DNA of 64,000 nt, from positions 62,001 to 126,000 of IMG/VR virus record IMGVR_UViG_3300014720_000014; one strand, given 5' to 3'. How positions within the stretch are numbered: position 1 is the first letter of the stretch; the number at the start of each line of letters is the position of its first letter. Made by a program: the position numbers and the translations under genes. The notes under the pieces were generated by a model that saw nothing but the letters and a program-made list of their open reading frames with translations, was not told the DNA's origin and searched no databases. Positions 1 through 9,639 of the stretch are shown piece by piece. This DNA is from a virus.

Positions 1-89
1 GAATTTCCAGAACCGACACTCATTACACCAATAACTTTATTTCTTATTGAGTTGTAATCTGCTTCTTTAATGATATCATTTACAGCCAT
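1..89 (-). CDS. Virion structural/fibre protein, N-terminal fragment (runs off left edge)
   Basis: The reverse strand opens at an ATG at 89 preceded by AGAGGA and stays open to the window edge, giving the first 29 residues (MAVNDIIKEADYNSIRNKVI and a Gly/Ser-rich turn). The pattern of a short N-terminus, then D-Y-N-x-I-x-N-K and GSG, matches the start of the next gene upstream (ILASDFVTLQNKAES then GSGS), so the two are probably paralogous particle proteins. It is the last gene visible in the leftward fibre block. Too little is present to name a function. Confidence 0.55.
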   Translation of the reverse strand, partial: MAVNDIIKEADYNSIRNKVIGVMSVGSGN

Positions 90-113
90 TTAGTCCTCTG
101 ATTTACAAAGTTG

Positions 114-121
114 TATTTAAA
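114..121 (-). promoter_or_regulatory. Possible T4-type late promoter box
   Basis: The reverse strand reads TTTAAATA, close to the T4 late consensus TATAAATA, 25 bases before the ATG at 89. It lies just past the stop of the gene ending at 125. It is weaker than the other boxes in the window and may be chance in A+T-rich DNA. Confidence 0.3.
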
Positions 122-124
122 CTT

Positions 125-1042
125 TTAAGTAGTGGTGATGCTTGAAAGAGAATAGCTAGGACTTGTAATCGCGAATGTTCCAGAAGGTACCATAGTTCCG
201 GATGCTTTCAATTCAGATACTGAGATAGTTAAAGTTCCGTCTACTTGGTCTATTGGTAATACCGTCGATGGTGTATGAGGTGCTACGGCTGGGTCGACAT
301 ATAAATCCGATAATGTAATTCTCAAATACACTGTTGTGGCTGTACCTGACGAGTTATTTACAACATTACATCTAGCCTGTAATCTATAATTATTCGATGA
401 ATACGGAGTACTCAAATTAATTTGATAATACGTTTGATAACTATTAGTTAGTGTATAAAAATTAATAGACGGATCTGTGTCAGAACCAAAAGATCTAGAT
501 CCCGATGTATTAAGTATATTTTTCCACGCATTTACTTGTGAGGTAGGTGATCCGCCTGTTATAGATGATATTACATTAATCTTACCACCGCTATTAAAAA
601 AGTATCTAGCAAGATCTGATGATGCGAATGTAGCTGTTAATTCACATTGGGCAAGATTGGTCCATGTAGCCGATGTTGTAGCAGAACTTATCGAAGATAC
701 TACAGATTGACTAGCTGCTATTACAAACTTGTTAGTAATGGCTGTTTCTAATAACGTGTCATAACTTACTATCGGATAACTAGCTCCATAACCGATTAAA
801 TCACCAGATTGTACTTCTTGGACAGTCGGCACAATACCAGTCTGATGATATCTTATATTAATAATATCATATCTCAAAGCATCCCATTGTGCTTTGGTGA
901 TTTGATTTCCTGTGAAGACATCAGCAGACTGAACAGTCTGACCATATCCTCTGGTTGTAGATCCGGAACCTAATAAAGACTCGGCTTTATTTTGTAGAGT
1001 TACAAAATCAGAAGCTAATATTTGAGAACCTGAACTGGGCAT
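125..1042 (-). CDS. Virion structural (fibre-like) protein, 305 aa
   Basis: I do not recognise a named family. The N-terminal 70 residues contain ILASDFVTLQNKAES, a GSGSTTRGYGQ turn and a QWDALRYDI helix; the first part resembles the adjacent gene fragment at the left edge, suggesting a shared attachment module. The rest is rich in Ser, Thr, Val and Tyr with alternating strands, as in beta-sandwich or beta-helical virion proteins. No signal peptide or membrane segment is visible. It lies two bases after the stop of a large fibre gene, so it is probably in the same late transcript. Role inferred from context and composition: part of the tail fibre or baseplate periphery. Confidence 0.6.
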   Translation of the reverse strand: MPSSGSQILASDFVTLQNKAESLLGSGSTTRGYGQTVQSADVFTGNQITKAQWDALRYDIINIRYHQTGIVPTVQEVQSGDLIGYGASYPIVSYDTLLETAITNKFVIAASQSVVSSISSATTSATWTNLAQCELTATFASSDLARYFFNSGGKINVISSITGGSPTSQVNAWKNILNTSGSRSFGSDTDPSINFYTLTNSYQTYYQINLSTPYSSNNYRLQARCNVVNNSSGTATTVYLRITLSDLYVDPAVAPHTPSTVLPIDQVDGTLTISVSELKASGTMVPSGTFAITSPSYSLSSITTT

Positions 1043-1044
1043 AA

Positions 1045-2841
1045 TTATAAAATTACTGCTTCAATTAATTTTTCGTCGATGTTATCGCTAGATTCTAAAG
1101 CAATAGCAAAAACATCGCTGGAATGATGAACCGCTGCTACAGCGCACCCATCGGTTGAAGCAATTAATTTGTCTCCTTTCTTAATAACTCCAAATACCCT
1201 TACAGGCACCCTACCTTTAAGAGCTACATATACACCACCCTCGAGATCTTTATTCATCATAAAGGCTGGATTTTGACTTATAGCACCTATAGCTCGTTGC
1301 CCCCAAGTGCTTGCTGTTATTTCTTTATCACCACCGATCACTACAACAGTACCTACAGGATATTCCTTATCTGATAGATACTTTTCAGCAAGGTCGGCAT
1401 ATTTTGCAGCCGTTGCTGTACCGTCAAAAATATTAGCTAATAAATTTCCACTTGCATCACGAGCTGCAATAGTATAAGCAGTTTTAGTAGTTTTTGCTGA
1501 TCTATATTGTGTACTTGCTGTTGCACCATTCCAAGCCGGATCAGTAGCAGCATCATTGATTCTCATTCTATCAGTTTTATCTGAGATCCCTATAAACTGA
1601 TTGGCATATATATTTCCGCTGGTATCTCTCACCGGTATAGTAGCCACTGCTGTTCCTGGAATAGCGATAGACGGATCAAGATCGTTTAATTTACTAGCGT
1701 TTGTTGCAGTAGCAGACGACCCAGTAACCGAGCCTGTAAGAGTTCCGACTAAGTTTGCCCCAGCATATCCAATCTGCTTAGTTGTTGCGTTTATCATAAC
1801 AGTATTGTCTGAAGCTAAAAGATTGCCTGTATGTATACCGTTAGTATTTCCTGTTACGTTTCCAGCTAAATTACCTGTGAACAAACTTGCATAAACATTG
1901 TTCCATTTAGAGTTTGTAGCGCCTAGAGAGTAGACATTGTCATTTCCCGGTACTAGACCATTGCTTGTTATAACAGCTATATCTCTTTCATCACTAGTTT
2001 CAACTACTGTGATTCTAAAAGTAATAGGATTTCCTAATCTATTTTCAACTATTACATCATCGCCATTTTCTACTCTAATACGAAGATCATTTCCGTCGCC
2101 GACTTGAAATCCTGGATCTCCGAAAGAAACTTCCGATGAAAAATTATTCTCGCCTACTCTGATATATTGATCGGCCTCAAATCCTCCCAATTTATTAGCA
2201 TTTTGAGATGTTCCCCACATCACATAATCATCTGTAGAAATACCCGAAGCAGACTTTGCTAAAGTAAATCCTTTCTTAATAACGCTGAAATCTTCAATTG
2301 GATTTTGTGAATTATCTAGTGTGAAAGCAACCTTACTGAATATACCAATAACTTTGTTATCAGCTAATATTTTTAAAATAGTATGCGGTCCTACTGAAGT
2401 AGATATTGTACCTTTAACTACAGCAGCGGATACTGTAGAAGATCCTAAATCAGGACTTGCTTCTGGCCCTACTAAAGTAAATTCTGTTCCTGACCATGCA
2501 TAAAGTTGTTTTGCTGAAGAATCCCACCAAAAGTCTCCGGTTGATAAACCGCTAGGCGCTGTTGTGCCTACTTCTGCACCGCCAGCGACTTTGAATCTCG
2601 ATCCGTCATAAAATTTGAGTTTTTTAGAACTAGAATCGTACCACACCTGGCCAGTAATAACCTTAGGAGGAGGTGTAGTATTGGAAAAACTTTCTAGCAA
2701 ATGTAAAAAATTTTCATTTTGTACTTCGCCATAACCTGCGTAATTTTTACCGACAAAACGCAAGTCTGTAGTTGTATCTATAGTACCGTCAGCTACTGAA
2801 ACTAAAAAAGTTCCATTAAATTTGTCTACTTGATATGCCAT
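1045..2841 (-). CDS. Tail fibre protein with GYGE/GQ-WYDS N-terminal module and Peptidase_G2-like C-terminus
   Basis: 598 residues, one of four consecutive paralogous fibres. Residues 1-125 carry the shared module: MAYQVDKFNG, VGKNYAGYGE, NENFLHLLE, GQVWYDSSSKKLKFYDG, then a second copy of the W-YDS motif. The middle is a repetitive beta-rich stalk with GNLAGNVTGN-type repeats. The last 130 residues (YADLAEKYLSD, YPVGTVVVIGG, NPAFMMN, ALKGRVPVRV, IKKGDKL) match the C-terminus of the next gene and resemble the Peptidase_G2/intramolecular-chaperone domain of phage fibres; that family link is from memory. The shared N-terminus probably docks on the baseplate while the C-terminus varies with receptor or aids trimerisation. 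A late-promoter box precedes it at 2869-2876. Confidence 0.75.
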   Translation of the reverse strand: MAYQVDKFNGTFLVSVADGTIDTTTDLRFVGKNYAGYGEVQNENFLHLLESFSNTTPPPKVITGQVWYDSSSKKLKFYDGSRFKVAGGAEVGTTAPSGLSTGDFWWDSSAKQLYAWSGTEFTLVGPEASPDLGSSTVSAAVVKGTISTSVGPHTILKILADNKVIGIFSKVAFTLDNSQNPIEDFSVIKKGFTLAKSASGISTDDYVMWGTSQNANKLGGFEADQYIRVGENNFSSEVSFGDPGFQVGDGNDLRIRVENGDDVIVENRLGNPITFRITVVETSDERDIAVITSNGLVPGNDNVYSLGATNSKWNNVYASLFTGNLAGNVTGNTNGIHTGNLLASDNTVMINATTKQIGYAGANLVGTLTGSVTGSSATATNASKLNDLDPSIAIPGTAVATIPVRDTSGNIYANQFIGISDKTDRMRINDAATDPAWNGATASTQYRSAKTTKTAYTIAARDASGNLLANIFDGTATAAKYADLAEKYLSDKEYPVGTVVVIGGDKEITASTWGQRAIGAISQNPAFMMNKDLEGGVYVALKGRVPVRVFGVIKKGDKLIASTDGCAVAAVHHSSDVFAIALESSDNIDEKLIEAVIL

Positions 2842-2868
2842 AATTTAAATCCAATAAATGTTTAGTAA

Positions 2869-2876
2869 TATTTATC
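2869..2876 (-). promoter_or_regulatory. T4-type late promoter box
   Basis: The reverse strand reads GATAAATA, 28 bases before the ATG at 2841, in the short gap between two fibre genes. It matches the T4 late consensus recognised by RNA polymerase carrying gp55, which is encoded in this window. It would let the three leftmost genes be transcribed separately from the fibres upstream. Confidence 0.6.
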
Positions 2877-2889
2877 TACACATAAAATA

Positions 2890-4989
2890 TTAATTTCTTC
2901 CTACCAAAATCTCAATAATTCCGTCGTTTCCATCAAAATCTTCTAAAGCTTTTCCTACAATTGTACCTATTTGTAGGCTAGAAGCTGGTCTAGCATATCC
3001 ACTTCCGCCGGAAACTAGCATATCTCCTTTTTTGATTTTACCTCTAACTTTGCAGGGAGTTCTGCCTTGTAGTGCTATTGCAACAACATGATCCCCACTA
3101 CAATCCGAATTCATCAGAAAAGCTGGATTAGTAGAAACTACCCCAGCTAATCTATTTGTACCATCCTGTGCTAAAGTAACTTCGTACAATCCTCCGATTT
3201 CAAGAACGGTGCCCGGTCCGTAATCTTGATCTGCAACATAATTTTCTGCTAAATCTGCATATCTGGCCGAAGTAGCAGTACCTCTAAACAAGCCTGTAGT
3301 TTCTACATCATTGAATCCCATATCCAGATACTTATTCATTACCCATTTATTACCTGTGTTTGAATACAATAGAGATGCATTCGCACCATTAATATAAACT
3401 CCAGCACCGTTAGCCTCAGATGCTGTAGATGCAGTGCTAGCAAGATTTATCATCTTGTCTTCAATAGTTAATTCTGTCGAATTAATTGCTGTTAGATTAC
3501 CCTGAACAGTTAAATCACCAGTTATAATAAAATTGCCGTCAGCTGTGATAGACGAGCCCGAAGAAGGTTCTATCGTATTAGTTTCTACTTTTGAACCTAA
3601 GAAATTATTAGCATAAACATTATTAAATTTACCTCCTACTATACCTAAATTAGTAATGTTATCTGCTACTATCGATGGAGCATTTAAACCTCCCATAGAA
3701 AGTGCGGTAGAGGCGTTAACTATTGATAAATCAGGTCCAGTATTCCCTATATCAAATTTAAGTTTTCCAGTAAATGATTTTATCGTTGGTGTGCCCATTG
3801 ATAAAAACATTTTCATTTCGTTTCCTGATCCTACACTGATACCTTGATCAGCTACGTTGAGATTAATTAAAGTGCCTACTGATGTTAAACTTGATATAAG
3901 AACAGTAGCATTTAATGTATTTCCAGTTAACGTTCCGGCTGCTGCAGGAATCGTTACATCATCGGATCCATCAAAATCTACACCATTAATTTTTACAGCA
4001 TTTTCAAACCTCGATGCAGTTGCAGCATTACCGGATAATGAAGCCCCTATGAAAGAATTAGCTTCAACAATATTAAAAGAACTAGTACCTGATTCTGTAG
4101 TAATATTTCCTGTTACATTTCCTACTAGGTCGGCAAATATTGTTCCAGCTGAAAACCCACCTTCGCTATTTCTTGCTACAACTTTTCCTATAACATTAGC
4201 TGAAGTAGCATCAACTGACCATGTAATTTGTGATGATCCGTCGAAATCTGAGCCTAATATATAAGTACCTTTGACCAACTTATTTGTTGTGGATGCTTTT
4301 ATCGTTATATTTTGTTGACCATCGAAAGCAGTTCCGTTAATTAATCTTGGAGTGGCTAATCTGGTTGAATTTTCTGCATTACCTGTAATAGAACCTTTTA
4401 CTTTAGAAGTATTTGATAAATTTATACCAACAATAATGTTTTCACTGATATTAGGTATAAGAGCTTCGTTAGCGATAGTAAACGCAGTAGATGAAATTAT
4501 TCCAATTAATGATCCATCACTTTCAAGAAATATAACTGCTCTATCTTCTCCGGTAGTATCTCTCAATAATCCTGCTCTAGCTCTAGTAGATCCGTATCCG
4601 GGGATAGATTCAGGACCAATAAATGCCCACCCGCTAGGTGTGCGAACATGCAGAGTATTATCTACAGTTCTTAACCATAACGAACCATTAGTAAAATTTG
4701 TTGGGGGTGTAGCCGATAGTCCAGCTGATCCTACTACTGACCAATCATCTCCTGTGTAAACATGTAATAATCTCGATGTTGAGTTATACCAAAGTTGACC
4801 TTGTAATGGGCGAGAAGGAGGTGCATCGTTGTTGAAATTTTCTAAAAGATAGACAAAATTTTCGTTTTGAGTTTCACCGTAACCAACATAGTTTCTACCA
4901 ACTAATCCCAAACTAGTTGATGTGTCGATAGTACCATCTTCTAGGACCAACAGTTGTTGTCCATTGAACTTATTAATTATATACGCCAT
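2890..4989 (-). CDS. Tail fibre protein, paralogue of its neighbours, Peptidase_G2-like C-terminus
   Basis: 699 residues. The N-terminal module is MAYIINKFNG, VGRNYVGYGE, NENFVYLLE, GQLWYNSTSRLLHVYTGDDW, repeated as GSLWLRTVDNTLHV. The central stalk contains repeated INGTAFDGQQNITI and INGVDFDGSDDVTI blocks, then GDLTVQGNLTAINS and TIEDKMINLAS, a unit also seen in the next fibre and in the protein at 51082. The C-terminus (YADLAENYVAD, YGPGTVLEIGG, NPAFLMN, ALQGRTPCKV, IKKGDMLVS) is homologous to that of the gene at 1045-2841. An adsorption fibre attached to the baseplate is inferred from family pattern and location after gp6 and the giant gene. Confidence 0.75.
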   Translation of the reverse strand: MAYIINKFNGQQLLVLEDGTIDTSTSLGLVGRNYVGYGETQNENFVYLLENFNNDAPPSRPLQGQLWYNSTSRLLHVYTGDDWSVVGSAGLSATPPTNFTNGSLWLRTVDNTLHVRTPSGWAFIGPESIPGYGSTRARAGLLRDTTGEDRAVIFLESDGSLIGIISSTAFTIANEALIPNISENIIVGINLSNTSKVKGSITGNAENSTRLATPRLINGTAFDGQQNITIKASTTNKLVKGTYILGSDFDGSSQITWSVDATSANVIGKVVARNSEGGFSAGTIFADLVGNVTGNITTESGTSSFNIVEANSFIGASLSGNAATASRFENAVKINGVDFDGSDDVTIPAAAGTLTGNTLNATVLISSLTSVGTLINLNVADQGISVGSGNEMKMFLSMGTPTIKSFTGKLKFDIGNTGPDLSIVNASTALSMGGLNAPSIVADNITNLGIVGGKFNNVYANNFLGSKVETNTIEPSSGSSITADGNFIITGDLTVQGNLTAINSTELTIEDKMINLASTASTASEANGAGVYINGANASLLYSNTGNKWVMNKYLDMGFNDVETTGLFRGTATSARYADLAENYVADQDYGPGTVLEIGGLYEVTLAQDGTNRLAGVVSTNPAFLMNSDCSGDHVVAIALQGRTPCKVRGKIKKGDMLVSGGSGYARPASSLQIGTIVGKALEDFDGNDGIIEILVGRN

Positions 4990-5008
4990 TTATCTTGCTC
5001 CTATTCTA

Positions 5009-6823
5009 TTATGGCGGTAAGACTGTGTCAGACGTCCACGTCCAAGATCCTGCAATAATAGTAAAAATTTTAATTATTCTTGTGGTGCTAACTGAAGCGC
5101 CGGGGATATTAGCAACCGGAAACGAAACGTTTGTTAGCGCATTGGATGTATTTCCTACTAAATCGGTTAAAAAGGAAGCAGTGGAAAAAGACGGTGGTAG
5201 TGAATTGATATCTAAGGAAGTACTAGAATTGCTGATTAACGAACATAAAATTCTTGCCAATGTTCCATTTCTATATTCAGCTACTGGTGCAAGATTATTT
5301 AAAATATTGTTTATTATGTACGTATTAGATTTACCGTCTGATAAATCAATGCTTAGAACTATGCTTCTAGTTTCTATAGTATTATCTATATATTCTTTTG
5401 TAGCAGCGTCTTGCGCAGCTATAGGATCTGCCATACCTGTAATTCTAGGACTGCCTAACAGTGATACGTTGCCTGTCCCGTCAGGAGATAATTCTATATC
5501 ATAATTACTTGAAACTGTAGAAATTCTATGATTTTGTAATCGCATTTCTACTACCGGTGGTGCGCCTGGTCCTATATTAACCACATTCTGTGCACCAAAA
5601 GATGTAACACCAGGAATACTAGTAATAGCAGATCCGAGGCTGTTTCCGTTAATTACTAGTGTACTACCTATATAAAGAGCCTTACCAGATCCTAAATTTA
5701 AGCTTTCGGAAACATCTAACCAATTGTCTGCTTGAGAATAATTTATTGTTTTGTCAATAGTACCTTTTATTCTTATTCCGGCACCGTCAGCAGTGATATC
5801 AGTTGGACTAGATACATTAGCTATTGTTATTTCTTTATCTTCCACTGTCACGTTGGCGGTATTAATCGTAGTTGTAGTTCCTTCCACGGTCAAATTTCCA
5901 TCTACTACTAAATTTCCGCCAGTGCGAACAGTGCTAGTAGGAAAATCTCCATATAGTTCTATGGTTCTACTAGCTGACTCAATATTAATAGCACTTTCTT
6001 GATTAATACCTTTTCTAACATTTAATATTAAATTTTTATCGCTAGCAGAATTAGAAACAAGAACGTCTCCAGAATTAACAAATAGTCCCATCTGGCCAGC
6101 AGATCCTACAATTATACCTAAATCAGTCGTTATACTAAGTTGACCATTTATAGCGTTTGACGTATCTGTTCTTACATAGTTTGACGCTAACGCCCCTCCG
6201 AGTTTGTCTGAATTAGTGGCTGTGACATTAAACTTTAACCCGGAAAGCGTGCCTGCATTAAATCCTGGCTCTATACTCCCGCTATATCCTATGATTTCAA
6301 TCTTGGGAGTAAAAGAATCCTTAGAAAATATTCCTAACAATATACCATTATTATATAATGATGTAATAACTCTTGTTTGATTTAAGGTATCTAATATACT
6401 ATCAACTTTTAATCCGCTTAATCCTTGTGTTGTTGAATATGCTGGTCCGATCAATATAGGTGACGTCCCATTAAAAAAATAAAGTTGAGAAGCCGCATCA
6501 TTCCACCATAAGTCTCCAATAGATAATGTTTCAGGTTGTGTGGTAGAAATCGTTGCTGAGCTAACCGGAATAAAAGTTAATCCGTTATAAACTTTAAGTT
6601 TATTTTCAGAACTGTCAAACCATATTTGGCCCACTATAGGATGAATAGGTTGAGTGGTGCTAGCAAAATTTTCTAGAATCTTTATTAAATTTTCGTTTAA
6701 AGCTTCACCAAATCCGCTATAATTTTTTCCAATCAATGTAATATCGGTCGACAAGGTATCGATTTGACCGTCTGCTACCGTTGCTACAATTGTTCCATCA
6801 GTTTTATTAATTTGATATGCCAT
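5009..6823 (-). CDS. Tail fibre protein with shared N-terminal module, distinct C-terminus
   Basis: 604 residues. The N-terminus MAYQINKTDG, IGKNYSGFGE, LNENLIKILE, GQIWFDSSENKLKVYNGLTF and a second DLWWNDAASQLYFFNG copy place it in the same paralogous set. Around residues 300-360 it has the GNLTVEGTTTTINTANVTVE unit followed by TADGAGIRIKG. The last 150 residues (DPIAAQDAATKEYIDN, then a Leu/Ser-rich end finishing WTWTSDTVLPP) differ from the other fibres: the Peptidase_G2-like domain is absent. The TKEYID motif is common just before the tip in phage fibres. It sits 13 bases downstream of the collar fibre and is probably co-transcribed with it. Confidence 0.72.
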   Translation of the reverse strand: MAYQINKTDGTIVATVADGQIDTLSTDITLIGKNYSGFGEALNENLIKILENFASTTQPIHPIVGQIWFDSSENKLKVYNGLTFIPVSSATISTTQPETLSIGDLWWNDAASQLYFFNGTSPILIGPAYSTTQGLSGLKVDSILDTLNQTRVITSLYNNGILLGIFSKDSFTPKIEIIGYSGSIEPGFNAGTLSGLKFNVTATNSDKLGGALASNYVRTDTSNAINGQLSITTDLGIIVGSAGQMGLFVNSGDVLVSNSASDKNLILNVRKGINQESAINIESASRTIELYGDFPTSTVRTGGNLVVDGNLTVEGTTTTINTANVTVEDKEITIANVSSPTDITADGAGIRIKGTIDKTINYSQADNWLDVSESLNLGSGKALYIGSTLVINGNSLGSAITSIPGVTSFGAQNVVNIGPGAPPVVEMRLQNHRISTVSSNYDIELSPDGTGNVSLLGSPRITGMADPIAAQDAATKEYIDNTIETRSIVLSIDLSDGKSNTYIINNILNNLAPVAEYRNGTLARILCSLISNSSTSLDINSLPPSFSTASFLTDLVGNTSNALTNVSFPVANIPGASVSTTRIIKIFTIIAGSWTWTSDTVLPP

Positions 6824-6836
6824 GATAAAAACCTAA

Positions 6837-8966
6837 TTAAAATGCAGCAGGTCCTGATCTAATTACATAATTTATAGTTAGATAAGGATTCATAATACCT
6901 ACAGGTGTGCTCAATGTTGTTGTAACTGGTTTCTTAATTCCGCCTGAATCTTTTAAATATTGAGCCTGTCCAGGAGCTGTTGGTCCTAAACCAGAAACAG
7001 CATCAGGATCAACTGTTGTTGTAACTGCTACAGCAGCATAATCCTGTCTTGATGACGACAATGTATGACTATGTTCTGGTAAATTTGCCAATGTTAAAGT
7101 TGCCGAACTCTGACCAGCATCACCGCCTAATTGCTGTGCTTTGATGTCGGGAACTCTGCCTGCTGTTCCTCCACCTGCATCAACATAAGGTCCGCTTAGT
7201 GTTGGAACTGTTCCTGAATTATCCATATTGTCTTTTCCAAGAGCAAATCTTCCTCTAAGGTCGGGTAATCTAAAAGTATTGACACCTAGCAAAGGAGCAG
7301 TTCCGTTATAAATTGTACCTATTACATCATACAGATCAGAATATTTTGCTCTCTCAACTTCGCTACCATCACAGAACAGATATCCATATGGTGCTGTAGC
7401 TCCTGTGTAAGGCAATATGCCACCTATAGGAACTCCTAAATCTCCAACAAATACATCCCTAGACTGTTTTAATAATCCCGACGATGCTGCAGAAGCTTCG
7501 CTTGGTCTATAGGTTAAAACAAAATCACCTTTTTTAGAAATGTTAGGAAATGGTGTATCTTTTCCTGCAATGATGTTTGCAGTAAGAGTAGTATTAAAAA
7601 CTTTTGAAAAACTTCCAACTTGCCCATCAAATTGAATAGCTGGCGAAATAATATCTCCTGCTATAGAAAAACTTGTTATATTTTCTAAAGAGGTAGCGGT
7701 GTTTGCTTTACCACTAATGTTTCCATCTAATACTCCCTCTATAGTTTCAGCAATAATAGTTTTAGCTCTAATAGTATTCCAGCGGCGTAGAGACGTGCCT
7801 AAACTGTAAGCATCGGTCGTTTTAGGCTGTATATTATTAGTTTGTAATACTCCAGAAATATCTGCTCCGTCGCCAACTAACAGATTCTTTGTTATAGCAG
7901 CTCCGCCGGCGGTCCTTAATGATCCATTAGATAAATTCGTACTTACTGTATTGTTGGAGATAATAAGTGTACCGGATAAAGCAATATTACCATTCACATC
8001 TAGGGCTTCTGTTGGTGTAGCTTTATTAATACCTACTGTAGTTTCTACAACTTTTAATATCGTAGCGGGAATTCCATTCCTATTAACCTGAATATCAATT
8101 GAACTACCGGCGGAAGAATTATAGATTCGAGCTGACGTAGACGAGGTAGATAAATTAAATGTTCCGTCTATACCTAAAGTAATACCGTCATTATTTCTTA
8201 CGTTAATACCAAAATCGGTAGTGTTTACCACATCAGTACGTAAAAATTTTCCAGCATCAACTTCTATTCCGGATATATTTAAAGCATTAGCCGTTTTAGC
8301 AGTACCGTATAACGAAGGTAAAAACCCTCCTATAAATTGATCTATTTCGGCAGAAGTAGCTGGATCAGAAATATTAATACCCGATCTAATAATATCAAAT
8401 CCTGAAATTAAAACTTTAGGTGTAAAACTGTCCTTGCTAAAAATAATTACGGGAATATCTGCAATGTAAAAAACTAAAATATACCTAGTTATGTTATCCG
8501 AATCGAATACGCTTTCTACGCTGGGCCCATATCTTAAACCATCTATAGAACTTTCAGAAGGTCCTACTAACAGCCATCTTCCCGGAGTATCTTGTGTGCC
8601 TCCTGTGAAAATTCTTAATTGCTGGTTAGTAGTGTCTACCCATAATTCTCCAACTTTACTCTCTGACACAGACGGTTGTGATGGACCTTTCTGTATCCCG
8701 GAGGCTGCTTTCCAGGATGTGTTATCCCAGATCATTAAAATTCCGTCAGTACTATCGTACCACAACTGACCTTCAACCGGATTGACTGGTTCAGTATCTG
8801 AAGCAAAATTTTCTAATAAAGATAGAAAGTTTTCTGCTATAATTTGTCCATAACCTGTTACATTTCTACCAGGAAATGTTAAACTAGTATCTGTACTTGA
8901 GGTATTATCAAATACAGTGATAGGAGTTTTATTTTGACTATCTGTAAAATTAACTGTATATGGCAT
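6837..8966 (-). CDS. Short tail fibre-like protein with phage tail collar domain (gp12-like)
   Basis: 709 residues. The N-terminal module is shared with the next three fibres (FPGRNVTGYGQ, AENFLSLLENF, GQLWYDSTDGILMIWDN). The C-terminal 190 residues are a phage tail collar domain as in T4 gp12: PIGGILPYTGATAPYGYLFC, YSDLYDVIGTIYNG, TFRLPDLRGRFALG, then LPEHSHTL and NPYLTINYVI. In gp12 a His-x-His pair of this kind binds metal in the receptor-binding head; HSH is present here. The role as a receptor-binding fibre is inferred from the family. The fusion of a collar tip to the shared N-terminal module suggests tips are swapped among these genes. Confidence 0.82.
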   Translation of the reverse strand: MPYTVNFTDSQNKTPITVFDNTSSTDTSLTFPGRNVTGYGQIIAENFLSLLENFASDTEPVNPVEGQLWYDSTDGILMIWDNTSWKAASGIQKGPSQPSVSESKVGELWVDTTNQQLRIFTGGTQDTPGRWLLVGPSESSIDGLRYGPSVESVFDSDNITRYILVFYIADIPVIIFSKDSFTPKVLISGFDIIRSGINISDPATSAEIDQFIGGFLPSLYGTAKTANALNISGIEVDAGKFLRTDVVNTTDFGINVRNNDGITLGIDGTFNLSTSSTSARIYNSSAGSSIDIQVNRNGIPATILKVVETTVGINKATPTEALDVNGNIALSGTLIISNNTVSTNLSNGSLRTAGGAAITKNLLVGDGADISGVLQTNNIQPKTTDAYSLGTSLRRWNTIRAKTIIAETIEGVLDGNISGKANTATSLENITSFSIAGDIISPAIQFDGQVGSFSKVFNTTLTANIIAGKDTPFPNISKKGDFVLTYRPSEASAASSGLLKQSRDVFVGDLGVPIGGILPYTGATAPYGYLFCDGSEVERAKYSDLYDVIGTIYNGTAPLLGVNTFRLPDLRGRFALGKDNMDNSGTVPTLSGPYVDAGGGTAGRVPDIKAQQLGGDAGQSSATLTLANLPEHSHTLSSSRQDYAAVAVTTTVDPDAVSGLGPTAPGQAQYLKDSGGIKKPVTTTLSTPVGIMNPYLTINYVIRSGPAAF

Positions 8967-8969
8967 CTA

Positions 8970-9611
8970 TTATACCTCAGTGAAACCTGTTAGACTTTGA
9001 ATACGTATCGTATAATCAATCTGTAAAAGTCTATTCAAAGATTTTTGTATAGGGTGAAAAACAACATGAGTTAATAATTTTCCCTCACTTGTTTCTTCGT
9101 ATGATTTTAAGCCCAATTCATCAAAAATAAAATTTCCATTCATGTCAGCTGAATTATCGAACGCTTCTTGATCTAATGGTTCGCCGTAATCAAGCAAACA
9201 CGAGATTAGTATATCACTGTAAGTAGCCCCACTTATATGTCTAACCTGCATTTTATTTCTAACTGGGTCTACGTTATTGAGATCATTTTGATCGATTATC
9301 TTTGTATAGGTTTGATTATATAAACTAGAATTTATTCCTATGGTGTTAGGAGTAAGGTAAGTGATTAATCCGGTAGGATCTACTGTGGTCCCCCCTGTAC
9401 CAAAAATCATTTGATAAATCGTACCTTTTCCCTGATTAGATAAAGCGTTAACCATAGCTACGCTCATGTTTTCATAATGAATAGCATTACGTTTATCAAT
9501 AAAAATTTCATTATTTTCAGGATCAAAAATTTTGATATGTCCTTCGAAATGAAATCCACCAAACTCATTAGGTCTAGTATTTTTGTCTAAAATTTCGTTA
9601 TTTTGGGGCAT
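8970..9611 (-). CDS. Baseplate/tail structural protein of unknown family
   Basis: I start it at the ATG at 9611 (MPQNNEILDK, 213 residues) because AAGAGA lies just upstream, and because the longer start at 9635 would sit almost on top of the late promoter box at 9640-9647. The protein has FGGFHFEGHIKIFD near the start, then HYENMSVAMVNALSNQGKG and IYQMIFGTGGTTVDPTG, and ends with a strand-rich segment. There is no signal peptide or membrane span. It lies between the giant baseplate gene and the collar fibre, so it may be an adaptor joining fibres to the baseplate, comparable in place but not clearly in sequence to T4 gp8-gp10. I do not recognise the family with certainty. Confidence 0.6.
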   Translation of the reverse strand: MPQNNEILDKNTRPNEFGGFHFEGHIKIFDPENNEIFIDKRNAIHYENMSVAMVNALSNQGKGTIYQMIFGTGGTTVDPTGLITYLTPNTIGINSSLYNQTYTKIIDQNDLNNVDPVRNKMQVRHISGATYSDILISCLLDYGEPLDQEAFDNSADMNGNFIFDELGLKSYEETSEGKLLTHVVFHPIQKSLNRLLQIDYTIRIQSLTGFTEV

Positions 9612-9639
9612 TTTATTCTCTTGTGGGTCATTCATAGTG

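Noticed and set aside
3656-4759. Several 60-135-codon rightward frames inside the leftward fibres (such as 3656-3847, 3857-4264, 4352-4759)
   Set aside because: Shadow frames with hydrophobic bias, fully inside real fibre genes, without ribosome sites or promoters.
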